Assembly (NCBI RefSeq): GCF_030010555.1
Contig: NZ_JASCQP010000019.1
Span: 1-55,090 of the forward strand
Reading direction: 5' to 3'
DNA from: Halomonas rhizosphaerae
GTDB taxonomy: Bacteria > Pseudomonadota > Gammaproteobacteria > Pseudomonadales > Halomonadaceae
Length of the DNA: 55,090 bases
Shown here in pieces: positions 1 to 9,469 of the stretch. The position numbers and the translations under genes are program-made. How positions within the stretch are numbered: the first letter of the stretch is position 1; the number at the start of each line of letters is the position of its first letter. Under the pieces are notes generated by a model. It ran no database searches and had not been told where the DNA came from. It saw only the letters and a list, made by a program, of their open reading frames with translations.

Positions 1-30
1 CCGGTCGACGGGGCGGATCAGGGTCGACCA

Positions 31-1104
31 TCAGCGGCCATAGACGGCCACGTCCGATTCGCTCACCTCCTCACCGACCCGGACCACCTCCGCGAGGAAG
101 GCATCGACCTTGTCGCCCTCGATGCCGAAGTCGTTGACGATCCAGTCCCTCCATGCCGGCGTGGCGATCTCCGACATGCGCGCCCGCTCCTCGGGGGGCA
201 TGATGTAGCACTCCTCGAAGCGCTCGCAGGACTCCTCCCAGCTGGCCGTGGCCAGGGCCCCGGACATGCCGTGGCCGATGGCGACGGCCTCGCGGGCGGA
301 GGTGACGATGGCCTCCTGCTGCGTCTCGGTCAGGCTCTGGAACCACTCCTCGCTGACCAGCCAGGCGGCGCTGTTGTAGACATGGCCGGTCAGGGTGGTG
401 TAGTCCGTCACCTCGTCGAAGTTGTAGGTGGTGTTGAGCACCGGGGCATTGAACTGGCCGTCGGCGAGGCCCGTCTCCAGGGCGGTGATCACCTCACCCC
501 AGGGCAGCGGCGTGGCCGAGGCGCCCAGCGACTTCATGATGGCCACGTGCCCCGGGTTCTCCTCGGTGCGGATATTGAGCCCCTCGAGGTCCTCCACGGT
601 CTTGATCAGGCGCTCGTTGTTGGTGAAGGCCACGAAGCCGCCACCGTCATCGAAGGTGCCCAGGTAGCGCATGTCGGCCTCCTCGATGGTCCCCGACATG
701 AAGTCGGCGAACCACTCGCTGTCGAAGAAGGTCCAGGCCTGGCGCCAGTTATCGAAGATGAAGGGGGCGGTCATCAGCTGATAGTCGTCATAGAAGGACG
801 ACATGGCCCCGGTGGTGATGATGGTGGACTGCAGGGTCCGCCCGCCCTGGACCTCGGACCCGGTCTCCACCTCGGAACCCAGCTGGCTGTTGCCGAAGAT
901 CGACACGGTGATCTCGCCATCGGTCCGGGTCTCGACCAGGTTCTTGAAATGCACCAGCGCCGGATAGACCTCGTTGTTGCTCATGTCCTCCGGAAGGATG
1001 GTGGCGATGGCCATTTCCGTGGACTGGGCCTGCACCTGGGTGCTGGCGATGGCCAGCGGTAGCGCGGCCAGCGCCAGGGCACCGGGGAGAGTCTTCGCTT
1101 TCAT
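31..1104 (-). CDS. TRAP transporter solute-binding protein (DctP family)
   Basis: Periplasmic binding protein of a tripartite ATP-independent periplasmic (TRAP) carboxylate transporter, 357 aa. It has a Sec signal peptide (MKAKT, hydrophobic core, cleavage near VQAQ). The mature region shows DctP-family features: the early 'LPEDMSNNEVYPALVHFKN' helix, 'GLNIRTEENPGH', and 'PLPWGEVITALETGLADGQ', where the last part is the classic DctP ligand-domain segment. The ATG at 1104 is chosen over the in-frame TTG at 1110 because GAGG sits six bases before the ATG but abuts the TTG. The membrane subunits (DctQ, DctM) are not in the window; if present they would lie to the left, downstream on this strand. 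Substrate not predictable. Confidence 0.9.
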   Translation of the reverse strand: MKAKTLPGALALAALPLAIASTQVQAQSTEMAIATILPEDMSNNEVYPALVHFKNLVETRTDGEITVSIFGNSQLGSEVETGSEVQGGRTLQSTIITTGAMSSFYDDYQLMTAPFIFDNWRQAWTFFDSEWFADFMSGTIEEADMRYLGTFDDGGGFVAFTNNERLIKTVEDLEGLNIRTEENPGHVAIMKSLGASATPLPWGEVITALETGLADGQFNAPVLNTTYNFDEVTDYTTLTGHVYNSAAWLVSEEWFQSLTETQQEAIVTSAREAVAIGHGMSGALATASWEESCERFEECYIMPPEERARMSEIATPAWRDWIVNDFGIEGDKVDAFLAEVVRVGEEVSESDVAVYGR

Positions 1105-1188
1105 GGTCAACCTCGCGTCGTCTTGTCATTATCGTGACCCTGTCTCGCCCTCCCAGCAGAGGACACAACGAGACAGCTGACCTTCAGA

Positions 1189-2034
1189 CTAGGTCGACTC
1201 TGGCCCGCCTGCTTGCCCGCAACTGCGATGCTCTTGCCCGAGACTCGGGAATGCCTGGCCCTCACGGCGCGCCCGGGAGGGCGAGACGGCGAAGCGTCGG
1301 CGGTAGGCGCGGGAGAAACTGCCCTGGTCGCGAAAGCCCACCAGGGAGGCGATGTGGCCGAGACTCAGGCCGCTGTGGGTGACCAGGGCTCGGGCGTGAT
1401 CCAGGCGCCGGCGCTGGACATAGGCGAGCGGGGTCACGCCGGTCAGCTCCCGGAAGCAGGCGTGGAAGTGGCCCGCGCTCAGGGCGCAGAGCGCGGCCAG
1501 CTGCTCGACGCGGATCTCGTCCGCCAGGTGTCGGTCGATCCAGGCGTCCAGGCGCGCCAGGTCGAGGCGCTCGCTAGACCCCGGGCTGGCAGCCATGCCG
1601 GCACCCGCGGACAGGGGGTCGGACTCGAGGTGGAGATAGAGGGCCCGCAGCAGCAGCGCGGCGATCTCGCTGTGCAGGGCCGGACAGCACTCGAGTTGCT
1701 GCATCAGGCTTGCCGCCAGGCGGTTGAGGCGTGGCGGCACGGCGAAGAAGCGCGATCGCTCGAAGAGGCGCCCGATGGCCTCGCCATCGCGCAGGGCCGG
1801 CAGGCTCGAGGCAGGAATGTCGAGCACGAAGGTGCGGTTGCGACCATCACCCCGATAGTCATGGTGGCGGCCGCAGGGAATCAGGCAACCCCGGCTGCCG
1901 GTGATCCGATCCCCCCGCCCCTCGATGGAGAGCTCGGTGGCCCCGCGGGTGGCGAGGATCAGCTGGTGGTGGTCATGGGCATGAGCCACGTGCTCCTGGC
2001 CCAGGGTGGCGGCGCGAAGATCGAGCAGGGTCAT
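1189..2034 (-). CDS. AraC-family transcriptional regulator
   Basis: 281 aa. The N-terminal part is a cupin-type effector domain (His-rich 'HVAHAHDHHQLILATRG', then 'GCLIPCGRHHDY'). The C-terminal 100 residues are an AraC/XylS double helix-turn-helix, with the first HTH around 'VEQLAALCALSAGHFHACF' and the second around 'LGHIASLVGFRDQGSFSRAY', followed by the usual basic 'RRRFAVSPSRAR'. It lies 84 bp upstream of the TRAP binding protein on the same strand and downstream of a GntR regulator. It may control the TRAP genes, which is inference from position. The effector is unknown. Confidence 0.9.
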   Translation of the reverse strand: MTLLDLRAATLGQEHVAHAHDHHQLILATRGATELSIEGRGDRITGSRGCLIPCGRHHDYRGDGRNRTFVLDIPASSLPALRDGEAIGRLFERSRFFAVPPRLNRLAASLMQQLECCPALHSEIAALLLRALYLHLESDPLSAGAGMAASPGSSERLDLARLDAWIDRHLADEIRVEQLAALCALSAGHFHACFRELTGVTPLAYVQRRRLDHARALVTHSGLSLGHIASLVGFRDQGSFSRAYRRRFAVSPSRARREGQAFPSLGQEHRSCGQAGGPEST

Positions 2035-2120
2035 CGGGGTATCGCCTTCCAGTCGCCATCGACAGCGTCAACATGGCGTGACGCAAGGTGGAAAGCAAGT
2101 CGGGTGGGAGGGCCTAGTGA

Positions 2121-2807
2121 TCACTCCCGAGCCCCTTCGATGCCCTGGACCACATAGTCCCGCGCCACGCCGATGTGGTAATCGATGGCCTCGCGACAGC
2201 GCGGAGCATCGCCGCTGGCCAACGCATCGAGCAGCAGGTGATGGCTCTCGGCAATGGAGTCCGGCGCCTCGTGGGTCTTGGTGATCAGGGTGATGCACAG
2301 CCGCAGCTCGTGGGCCAGGTCATCGAAGGTCCTGAGCAGGCGGCGGTTTCCTGCCGAGGCGATCAGCAGGCGATGGAAGGCCAGGTCCGCTTCGATGCGC
2401 CGGCTCTCGTCGCCGCTGCCCGACGCCTCGCACAGCACCTCGACCTGTCGCCGCAGTGCCGGCAGGGCCCCGGACGGACAGGACCCGGCGAGCCGCTCCA
2501 TGGCATGGCGTTCCAGGCAGAGCCGGAGGTCGAAGATGTCGGCGAGCTCTCCGGCATCCAACGCCCGCACGAAGAAGCCACGCCGGGGCTGGGAGACCAG
2601 CAGGCCGCGACTCTCCAGGAGCCGCGCTGCCTCACGGACCGGCGCGCGGCTGACCCCGAGGTCGCGGGCCAGTTGCACCTCGGACAACCGTTCGCCGGGG
2701 GCGAAGCGCTGGCCGATGATGGCCTGGGTCAGGTAGTCGGCCACCTGGTCCACCAGGTTTCGCTGCTGGATGAAGGCGGCGGGCGTGACGACTGGGGATG
2801 CGGGCAT
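2121..2807 (-). CDS. GntR-family regulator with FCD domain
   Basis: 228 aa. The N-terminal winged helix is typical of GntR: 'LVDQVADYLTQAIIGQRFAPGERLSEVQLARDLGVSR' in outline, then 'APVREAARLLESRGLL'. The C-terminal all-helical domain has the FCD pattern, including 'DLRLCLERHAMERLA', 'DLAFHRLLIASAGNRRL' and 'SIAESHHLLLDALASGD', with His residues placed as in metal- or acid-binding FCD proteins. It is transcribed divergently from the peptide/nickel-type ABC operon starting at 2970, with a palindromic sequence between them, so it probably controls that operon. FCD regulators usually respond to small organic acids. Confidence 0.92.
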   Translation of the reverse strand: MPASPVVTPAAFIQQRNLVDQVADYLTQAIIGQRFAPGERLSEVQLARDLGVSRAPVREAARLLESRGLLVSQPRRGFFVRALDAGELADIFDLRLCLERHAMERLAGSCPSGALPALRRQVEVLCEASGSGDESRRIEADLAFHRLLIASAGNRRLLRTFDDLAHELRLCITLITKTHEAPDSIAESHHLLLDALASGDAPRCREAIDYHIGVARDYVVQGIEGARE

Positions 2808-2863
2808 GCGGCTCGGACTCGCGTCGGGAAGGCTTCCCTCCCAGTATGGCCAAGGGGCGCCGC

Positions 2864-2894
2864 TTGTCGACCGTCGATTGACGACTGTCGACAG
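2864..2894. promoter_or_regulatory. probable GntR operator between divergent genes
   Basis: The intergenic region holds TTGTCGAC (2864-2871) and the perfect 10-bp palindrome CTGTCGACAG (2885-2894). Between them is a second inverted pair, GTCG/CGAC (2873-2876 and 2882-2885). Short TGTCGACA-like palindromes are common targets of FCD-type GntR proteins. The site lies between the gntR-like gene (ends 2807) and the ABC binding-protein start (2970). Assignment to the neighbouring regulator is inferred. Confidence 0.55.
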
Positions 2895-2969
2895 CTCGAG
2901 AGGTGCCTGCTAGCTTCATCCGAGTGACTGCCCATTGCCAACAACAATCGCCACAACGGGGACAGCATC

Positions 2970-4523
2970 ATGAAGACACCACTGGCCATCGCCCTTGCCG
3001 CCGCGGCCATCACCGCCCCCTCCGCCTTCGCCGACGAGCCCAAGGCCGGCGGGGTCATCGACACCATCATCCAGCCCGAGCCGCCGGGCCTGGTGCTGGG
3101 CATGATCCAGAACGCCCCGACCCGCACGGTCGCCGGCAACATCTACGAAGGCCTACTGCGCTATACCACCGACCTGGAGCCCCAACCCCAGCTCGCAGAA
3201 TCCTGGGAGGTCAGCGACGACGGACGCACCTGGACCTTCCACCTGCGCGAGGATGTCACCTGGCACGATGGCGAGCCCTTCACCGCCGAGGACGTGGTGT
3301 TCTCCGCCGATGTCTTCCACCGCGAGCTCAACCCCAGCGCCCGTGCCGTGCTGCAGCATGTGGAATCCATCGAAGCCACCGACGACCACACCGTGGTCTT
3401 CACTCTAGAGAAGCCCTTCGGCCCCTTCCTGATCTCCTTCGAGGCGGGGACCTTCACCATGGTGCCCAAGCACATCTACGAGGGCACCGAGTTCCGCGAC
3501 AACGAGGCCAACAACCATCCCATCGGCACCGGCCCCTTCAAGTTCGACAACTGGGACCGCGGCACCGTCATCCAGCTGGTGAAGAACGAGGACTACTACG
3601 AGGAGGACCTGCCCTACCTCGACGGCATCAACTGGCACATCATCCCCGATGGCGCCTCCCGCGCGGTCGCCTACGAGAACGGCACCGTCGACGTGCTGCC
3701 CTACGGCACCGTTGAGAACTTCGACATCCCGCGCCTCACCGAACTGGACAACACCTGCGTGACCGAGCAGGGCCACGAGTACTTCAGCCCCTTCGCCATG
3801 CTGTGGATGAACAACCGCGAGGGCCCCACGGCCGACAAGCGCTTCCGGCAGGCGGTCATGTACGCCATGGATCGCCAGTTTGCCCGCGACGTGCTGTGGA
3901 ATGGCCTGGGCCAGGTACCGCTGGGGGCGTTCGGCTCCAACGCCAGGTTCCAGAACGATGACCTGGAGCCCTACGACCACGACCCGGACCGCGCCCGCGA
4001 GCTACTCGACGAGATGGGGTATGACGGCGAGGAGGTCCGCCTGCTGCCGCTGCCCTATGGGGAGACCTGGACGCGCTGGGCCGAGGCCGTGCAGCAGAAT
4101 CTCAAGGAGGTCGGCATCAACGTGCGAACCGAGGCCACCGACGTGGGCGGCTGGAACCAGCGCCTCGGCGACTGGGACTACGACCTCGCCTTCACCTACC
4201 TCTACCAGTATGGCGACCCAGCACTCGGCATCTCGCGCACCTACCTCTCCAGCAACATCGAGAAGGGCTCGCCCTGGAACAACGTCGAGGGCTACGAGAA
4301 CGAGCGGGTCGACGAGCTGTTCAACCAGGCCGCAACGGCCTTTCCGGACGAGGAGCGCGAGGCGCTCTATCACGAGGTCCAGGAGATCCTCCAGGAGGAC
4401 GTGCCGGTGGGCTGGCTGCTGGAACTCGGCTTCCCGACCATCTACCGCTGTGACGTCAAGGACCTGGTGACCTCGGGCGTGGGCGTCAATGACGGCTTCA
4501 AGGACGCCTGGCTCGACAGGTAA
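2970..4523 (+). CDS. peptide/nickel-type ABC transporter substrate-binding protein
   Basis: 517 aa periplasmic binding protein of the SBP_bac_5 (DppA/OppA) family. It has a signal peptide (MKTPLAIALAAAAITAPSAFA). Family features include 'ESWEVSDDGRTWTFHLRED' near residue 75, 'WHDGEPFTAEDVVFS', 'HPIGTGPFKFD' and 'MWMNNREGP...RFRQAVMYAMDR' in outline. A GGGGA ribosome site precedes the ATG. It is first in an operon with two permeases and a fused ATPase. Neighbouring hydroxyacid dehydrogenase and aminotransferase genes suggest the substrate may not be an ordinary dipeptide; this is inference. Confidence 0.93.
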   Translation: MKTPLAIALAAAAITAPSAFADEPKAGGVIDTIIQPEPPGLVLGMIQNAPTRTVAGNIYEGLLRYTTDLEPQPQLAESWEVSDDGRTWTFHLREDVTWHDGEPFTAEDVVFSADVFHRELNPSARAVLQHVESIEATDDHTVVFTLEKPFGPFLISFEAGTFTMVPKHIYEGTEFRDNEANNHPIGTGPFKFDNWDRGTVIQLVKNEDYYEEDLPYLDGINWHIIPDGASRAVAYENGTVDVLPYGTVENFDIPRLTELDNTCVTEQGHEYFSPFAMLWMNNREGPTADKRFRQAVMYAMDRQFARDVLWNGLGQVPLGAFGSNARFQNDDLEPYDHDPDRARELLDEMGYDGEEVRLLPLPYGETWTRWAEAVQQNLKEVGINVRTEATDVGGWNQRLGDWDYDLAFTYLYQYGDPALGISRTYLSSNIEKGSPWNNVEGYENERVDELFNQAATAFPDEEREALYHEVQEILQEDVPVGWLLELGFPTIYRCDVKDLVTSGVGVNDGFKDAWLDR

Positions 4524-4595
4524 GCCATGCGGGGCGGCCCTCACGGCCGCCCCTGCGCCGTTCCACCGCGTCCCACGTCGCCAGGGGGTAATGGC

Positions 4596-5573
4596 ATGCT
4601 CTATGTCAGGCTGATCGCGTCACGGCTGCTCAAGGCCGTGATCGTGCTGTTCATGATCATCATCTTAAACTTCTTCCTCATCCAGATGGCGCCGGGCGAC
4701 CCGGCCGCCATCCTGGCCGGCGAGGCCGGGGCCACCGATGCGGAGTTCCTGCGCCAGCTGACCGAGCGCTTCGGCCTGGACCAGCCGCTCCACGTGCAGC
4801 TGTGGCGCTATGTCTCCGGCGTGGCCATGCTCGATTTCGGCTTTTCCTACCGCCAGCAGGTGCCGGTGCTCGACCTGATCCTGGCTCGCTTGCCGGCCAC
4901 CCTGCTGCTCACCGGCACCGCCTTCGTGCTGTCGCTGGTGCTGGGCATCGTCGCCGGCTCGCTGGCCGCGGCCCGGGTCAAGAAGCCCTCGGGCTCGATC
5001 ATCATGGCCCTGGCGCTGATCTTCTACGCTACCCCGCTGTTCTGGGTCGCATTGATGGCCGTGGTGCTGTTCTCGGTCTATCTCGACTGGCTGCCGGCCT
5101 ACGGCATGTACACCGTGGGCGCGGGCCTGGAGGGGTTCGCCCTCGCCCTGGACGTCGGCAAGCACCTCATCCTGCCGGCCACCACGCTCGCGCTGTTCTT
5201 CATGGCCATCTACACCCGCATGACGCGGGCGTCGATGCTCGAGGCCGCCCAGCAGGACTTCGTCAAGACGGCACGCGCCAAGGGCCTGAAGAACAGCGTC
5301 ATCCAGCGACGCCACATCCTGCGCAACGCCCTGCTGCCGATCATCACCCTGGCCGGCCTGCAGGCGGGGCAGATGGTCGGCGGGGCCATCCTCACCGAGA
5401 CGGTCTTCGCCTGGCCCGGCATCGGCCGGTTGATGTTCGAGGCCCTGCAGCAACGCGACTACAACCTGCTGCTGGGCATCTTCTTCTTCTCGGCGGCCCT
5501 GGTGATCGTCTTCAACATCATCACCGACCTCGTCTACCGCCTGGCCGACCCGCGCATCAAGGAGGCGTCATGA
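4596..5573 (+). CDS. ABC transporter permease (DppB-like)
   Basis: 325 aa integral membrane permease of the BPD_transp_1 family. The N-terminus 'MLYVRLIASRLLKAVIVLF' runs into a first membrane helix and 'QMAPGDPAAI', the hallmark of DppB-type permeases. The cytoplasmic EAA loop reads 'MTRASMLEAAQQDFVKTARAKGL'. The ATG at 4596 is preferred to an upstream in-frame start at 4527 because GGGGG lies just upstream and the protein then begins at the conserved position. Its stop overlaps the start of the second permease (ATGA). Confidence 0.93.
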   Translation: MLYVRLIASRLLKAVIVLFMIIILNFFLIQMAPGDPAAILAGEAGATDAEFLRQLTERFGLDQPLHVQLWRYVSGVAMLDFGFSYRQQVPVLDLILARLPATLLLTGTAFVLSLVLGIVAGSLAAARVKKPSGSIIMALALIFYATPLFWVALMAVVLFSVYLDWLPAYGMYTVGAGLEGFALALDVGKHLILPATTLALFFMAIYTRMTRASMLEAAQQDFVKTARAKGLKNSVIQRRHILRNALLPIITLAGLQAGQMVGGAILTETVFAWPGIGRLMFEALQQRDYNLLLGIFFFSAALVIVFNIITDLVYRLADPRIKEAS

Positions 5574-6406
5574 GCTTCTTCGCCCGCTTCGCCCAGAACC
5601 GCGGCGCCCTGGTGGGCCTGATCATCCTGATGGCGATCATCCTGATGGCCATCCTGGCCCCGCTGCTGTTCCCCGAATCGCCCTGGCGCATGGTCCAGCG
5701 CCCCTTCCTGCCGCCGCTCGAGACGGAAGGCTTCCCGCTGGGTACCGACACCATGGGACGCAACGTCGCGGCCGGCCTGATGCACGGCGCCTGGGTCTCG
5801 CTGCTGATCGGGCTGGTCTCGACCACGGTGGCCCTGGCGATCGGCGTGCCGCTGGGGGCCATTGCCGGCTACTACGGGGGCCTCGTCGACGACGCCCTGA
5901 TGCGCTTCACCGAGTTCTTCCAGACCATCCCCAACTTCGCCCTGGCCATCGTGCTGGTCGCGATCATGCAGCCCAGCATCACCTCCATCGTGCTGGCCAT
6001 CGCCATCGTCAGCTGGCCGCCGGTGGCGCGCCTGGTGCGCGCCGAGTTCCTGTCACTGCGACACCGCGAGTACGTGGAAGCCGCCCGGCTGGTGGGCCAG
6101 ACCAACGCCACCATCATCCTGCGTCAAATCCTGCCCAATACCCTGTCACCGATCATCGTGCTGGCCTCGCTGATGGTGGCGACGGCCATCCTGCTGGAGT
6201 CCGCCCTTTCCTTCCTCGGCCTGGGCGACCCCAACGTGATGTCCTGGGGCTACATGATCGGGGCGGCACGCACGGTGATCCGTCAGGCCTGGTGGCTGAG
6301 CTTCTTCCCCGGTGTGGCAATCCTGCTCACCGTGCTGGCACTCAACCTGGTGGGCGAAGGCCTCGACGACGCTCTCAACCCCAAGCTCGCCCGGGAACGT
6401 TCATGA
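5570..6406 (+). CDS. ABC transporter permease (DppC-like)
   Basis: 278 aa. Second membrane subunit of the importer, with the DppC-type N-terminal helix, the periplasmic 'FPLGTDTMGRNVAAGLMHGAW' region in outline, and the EAA loop 'LRHREYVEAARLVGQ' that contacts the ATPase. It starts inside the stop of the preceding permease (ATGA overlap, translational coupling). The C-terminal 'LSFLGLGDPNVMSWG' motif is characteristic of this subunit. Confidence 0.93.
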   Translation: MSFFARFAQNRGALVGLIILMAIILMAILAPLLFPESPWRMVQRPFLPPLETEGFPLGTDTMGRNVAAGLMHGAWVSLLIGLVSTTVALAIGVPLGAIAGYYGGLVDDALMRFTEFFQTIPNFALAIVLVAIMQPSITSIVLAIAIVSWPPVARLVRAEFLSLRHREYVEAARLVGQTNATIILRQILPNTLSPIIVLASLMVATAILLESALSFLGLGDPNVMSWGYMIGAARTVIRQAWWLSFFPGVAILLTVLALNLVGEGLDDALNPKLARERS

Positions 6407-6427
6407 GCGGTGGCGAAGGAGAATCCC

Positions 6428-8044
6428 ATGACTGACACCCTGCTGAGCATTCGCCACCTGAGCATTGCCCTGCCGCACGGTGCCGATCGCGACTTCGCCG
6501 TGGAGGACGTCAGCTATGACGTGGCACGCGGCGAGATCATGTGCGTGGTCGGCGAGTCCGGCTCCGGCAAGTCGATGGCCGCCAATGCCCTCATGGGCCT
6601 GCTGCCCAAGGGGGTGCGGGCCACCGCTGGCGAGGTGGTGTTCGATGGCCAGGATCTGCTCCAGCTCACCGAGACGCAGCATCGTGCCCTGCGCGGGCTG
6701 CGTATCGGCATGATCTTCCAGGAGCCGATGACCGCCCTCAATCCGCTGATGCGGGTCGGCGCCCAGATCGGCGAGGTGTTCGAGGCCCACAACAGGCTGA
6801 CCCCGCGCGAGCGACAGGCCCGTGCCCTGGAGCTGCTGACGGAAGTGGGCATCCCCCAGCCCGAGAAGGCCATCCGCGCCTATCCCTTCGAGCTCTCCGG
6901 CGGCCAACGCCAGCGGGTGATGATCGCCATGGCCCTGGCGCTCGAGCCGGAGCTGCTGATCGCCGACGAACCCACCACGGCGCTGGACGTCACCACCCAG
7001 GCACAGATCCTCGACCTGATCGGCGACCTCCAGCGTCGCCACGGCATGGCCGTGATGTTCATCACCCACGATTTCGGCGTGGTGGCCGAGATCGCGACCC
7101 GGGTCTGCGTGATGCGCGAGGGGCGCATCGTCGAACTCGGTGAGGCCCGGGAGGTGCTGGAACATCCCCGGCACGACTATACCCGGGCGCTGATCGAGGC
7201 GATTCCCAGCAACGCCATGCCCGCCGCCCGCGAGGCCGACCAGAGTGCCCCGCTGCTCGAGGTGCGTCACCTGCAGAAGGTCTTCCGCTCCCGCGGAGGC
7301 CTCTTCAAGCCCTCGCGTGAGGTCCATGCCCTGGACGACGTCAGCTTCACCATGGCACGCGGCGAGACGGTGGGCATCGTCGGCGAGTCGGGCTCCGGCA
7401 AGTCGACCCTGGGACGCTGCGTGGTGCGCCTGGAGCGGCCCGACAGCGGTGAATTGCTGCTCGACGGCGTCGACCTCACCAGCCTCAAGGGCGAGTTCCT
7501 GCGCCGCGAGCGCCGGCGGGTGCAGATGATCTTCCAGGACCCCTATGCCTCGCTCAACCCGCGCACCCGGGTCGGCATGGCCATCGCCCAGGGGCCCATC
7601 GCCAACGGCGTGAACCGGCAGCAGGCGCTCAAGGAGGCCGGTGACCTGCTCGACCTGGTCGGCCTGGGCGTCGCCTCGGCCGAACGCTTCCCCCATGAGT
7701 TCTCCGGAGGCCAGCGCCAGCGCATCGGCATCGCCCGGGCGCTGGCCCTCAATCCCGAACTGATCGTCGCCGACGAGGCCGTCTCTGCCCTGGACGTCTC
7801 CATTCAGGCGCAGATCCTGGAATTGCTCGAGGACCTGAAGCAGAAGCTCTCGCTATCGCTGTTGTTCATCACCCATGACCTGCGCGTCGCCGCCCAGATC
7901 TGCGACCACATCATCGTCATGCAGCACGGTCGCATCGTCGAGCACGGCACCGCGGAAGCGGTCTTCCTCTCGCCGCAGGAGGCCTATACCCGCGAACTGC
8001 TCGAGGCCATCCCCGGCAGGGCGCAGGTCCTGGCCACCGCCTGA
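6428..8044 (+). CDS. fused double ABC ATPase (DppD-DppF type)
   Basis: 538 aa with two complete ATPase domains in one chain. Domain 1 has Walker A GESGSGKS from about residue 42, signature 'LSGGQRQRV' and Walker B '[12 protein letters not shown]'. Domain 2 has Walker A GESGSGKS from about residue 319, 'FSGGQRQRI' and '[12 protein letters not shown]'. Both carry the 'HDL/HDF' switch histidine. The fusion replaces separate DppD and DppF subunits, as in YejF or GsiA. The ATG at 6428 has GGAG at the right distance; the in-frame GTG at 6410 does not. It energises the importer encoded just upstream. Confidence 0.93.
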   Translation: MTDTLLSIRHLSIALPHGADRDFAVEDVSYDVARGEIMCVVGESGSGKSMAANALMGLLPKGVRATAGEVVFDGQDLLQLTETQHRALRGLRIGMIFQEPMTALNPLMRVGAQIGEVFEAHNRLTPRERQARALELLTEVGIPQPEKAIRAYPFELSGGQRQRVMIAMALALEPELLIADEPTTALDVTTQAQILDLIGDLQRRHGMAVMFITHDFGVVAEIATRVCVMREGRIVELGEAREVLEHPRHDYTRALIEAIPSNAMPAAREADQSAPLLEVRHLQKVFRSRGGLFKPSREVHALDDVSFTMARGETVGIVGESGSGKSTLGRCVVRLERPDSGELLLDGVDLTSLKGEFLRRERRRVQMIFQDPYASLNPRTRVGMAIAQGPIANGVNRQQALKEAGDLLDLVGLGVASAERFPHEFSGGQRQRIGIARALALNPELIVADEAVSALDVSIQAQILELLEDLKQKLSLSLLFITHDLRVAAQICDHIIVMQHGRIVEHGTAEAVFLSPQEAYTRELLEAIPGRAQVLATA

Positions 8045-8067
8045 CCCACCCGGAGCCTGAACCTGTC

Positions 8068-9462
8068 ATGGACGCCCTCTTGAAGGAGATCACCGCCATC
8101 GTCGGCGCCGCCAACGTCCTCACCGGCGAGGATGTCAGTGCTCGACGCGTCGACTGGCTGACCGGTGCCCCCTGCCGCGCCGGGGCCATCGTGCGACCGG
8201 GATCGACCAGGGAGCTCGCCGAGGTGATGCGTGCCTGCCACGCCGCCCGCCAGCCGGTGGTCACCCACGGCGGCCTCACCGGACTCGTGCATGGCACCGA
8301 GGCGGGCCCCGATGAGCTGGCCGTGTCGCTTGAGCGCATGACCGCCATCGAAGCCGTCGACCCGGTCAGTGCCACACTCACCGTACAGGCGGGGGCGCCT
8401 CTGCAGAGCGTCCAGCAGGCCGCCGAGGCGGTGGGCCTGCAGTTCGCCCTGGACCTGGGTGCCCGCGGCAGCTGCACCATCGGCGGCAATATCGCCACCA
8501 ATGCCGGCGGCATCCGGGTCATCCGCTACGGCATGATGCGCCAGCAGGTGCTGGGGCTCGAAGCGGTGCTGGCCGACGGCACCGTGGTCAGCTCGATGAA
8601 CCGCATGCTCAAGAACAATGCGGGCTTCGACCTCAAGCAACTGTTCATCGGCAGCGAGGGGACACTGGGTATCGTCACCCGGGCAGTGCTGCACCTCCAG
8701 CCGCCTACCCCGGACGTGCAGACGGCGCTGGTCGCCTGCCCCTCCTTCGAGAACCTGACCGGCCTGCTGGGCCATCTGGGCCGGCATCTCGGCGGCAGTC
8801 TGGCGGCCTTCGAGGCGATGTGGCAGAGCCACTATCGGCTGCTCACCGAGGAGAGCGGCCGGCACACGCCACCGCTCTCCCCCGACGCCCCCTTCTACGT
8901 GATCCTCGAATCGCTGGGCAGCGAGCCCCAGAGCCATGGCGCCCAGTTCTCCCTTGCCCTGGAGCGCGCCCTGGAAGACGAGTTGATCAGTGATGCGGTC
9001 ATCGCCCAGTCCGACGCTCAACGCCAGGCCCTCTGGGCGATACGCGAGGACATCGAGGGGCTGATCCAGGCCCTCTCGCCGCTGCTCACCTTCGACGTCA
9101 GCCTGCCGATCGGCGAGATGAATCGCTATGTCACCAGCCTGGAAGCGGCCCTGGCGCGCGACTGGCCTCGGGGACGCATGGTCACCTTCGGCCACCTGGG
9201 CGATGGCAACCTGCATATTTCCATCACCGTCGGCAGTGCCGATCCGGCGGCCCGCCGCGCCGTCGAACACCTGGTCTACACGCCACTGGCCGAACTTGGC
9301 GGCTCGGTGTCGGCCGAGCACGGCATCGGCCTGGAAAAGCGCGACTACCTTGCCCTCTCGCGTACCCCGGAGGAGATCACGCTGATGCATACCCTCAAGC
9401 GAGCCCTCGACCCCCACGGGCTGCTCAATCGCCACAAGGTGCTCGCACCGCAGGACGGCTGA
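8068..9462 (+). CDS. FAD-linked oxidase, D-2-hydroxyacid dehydrogenase-like (GlcD family)
   Basis: 464 aa. The N-terminal PCMH-type FAD-binding domain shows 'VRPGSTRELAEVMRAC', 'VTHGGLTGLVHG' and 'GGNIATNAGGIRVIRYG'. The C-terminal FAD-oxidase domain shows 'FGHLGDGNLHISI' and 'SAEHGIGLEKRDYL', with the His and Glu that bind metal or substrate in D-lactate and D-2-hydroxyglutarate dehydrogenases. Such enzymes oxidise a D-2-hydroxyacid to the 2-oxoacid and pass electrons to ETF or a quinone. It is 23 bp downstream of the ATPase gene and probably in the same operon, so the imported compound or a product of it may be a D-hydroxyacid. Confidence 0.9.
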   Translation: MDALLKEITAIVGAANVLTGEDVSARRVDWLTGAPCRAGAIVRPGSTRELAEVMRACHAARQPVVTHGGLTGLVHGTEAGPDELAVSLERMTAIEAVDPVSATLTVQAGAPLQSVQQAAEAVGLQFALDLGARGSCTIGGNIATNAGGIRVIRYGMMRQQVLGLEAVLADGTVVSSMNRMLKNNAGFDLKQLFIGSEGTLGIVTRAVLHLQPPTPDVQTALVACPSFENLTGLLGHLGRHLGGSLAAFEAMWQSHYRLLTEESGRHTPPLSPDAPFYVILESLGSEPQSHGAQFSLALERALEDELISDAVIAQSDAQRQALWAIREDIEGLIQALSPLLTFDVSLPIGEMNRYVTSLEAALARDWPRGRMVTFGHLGDGNLHISITVGSADPAARRAVEHLVYTPLAELGGSVSAEHGIGLEKRDYLALSRTPEEITLMHTLKRALDPHGLLNRHKVLAPQDG

Positions 9463-9469
9463 CCCCTCG

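Noticed and set aside
271..1062. 263-codon open frame opposite the TRAP binding protein
   Set aside because: Mirror of the coding strand in a high-GC gene; low-complexity G/A/H/Q-rich peptide with no ribosome site.
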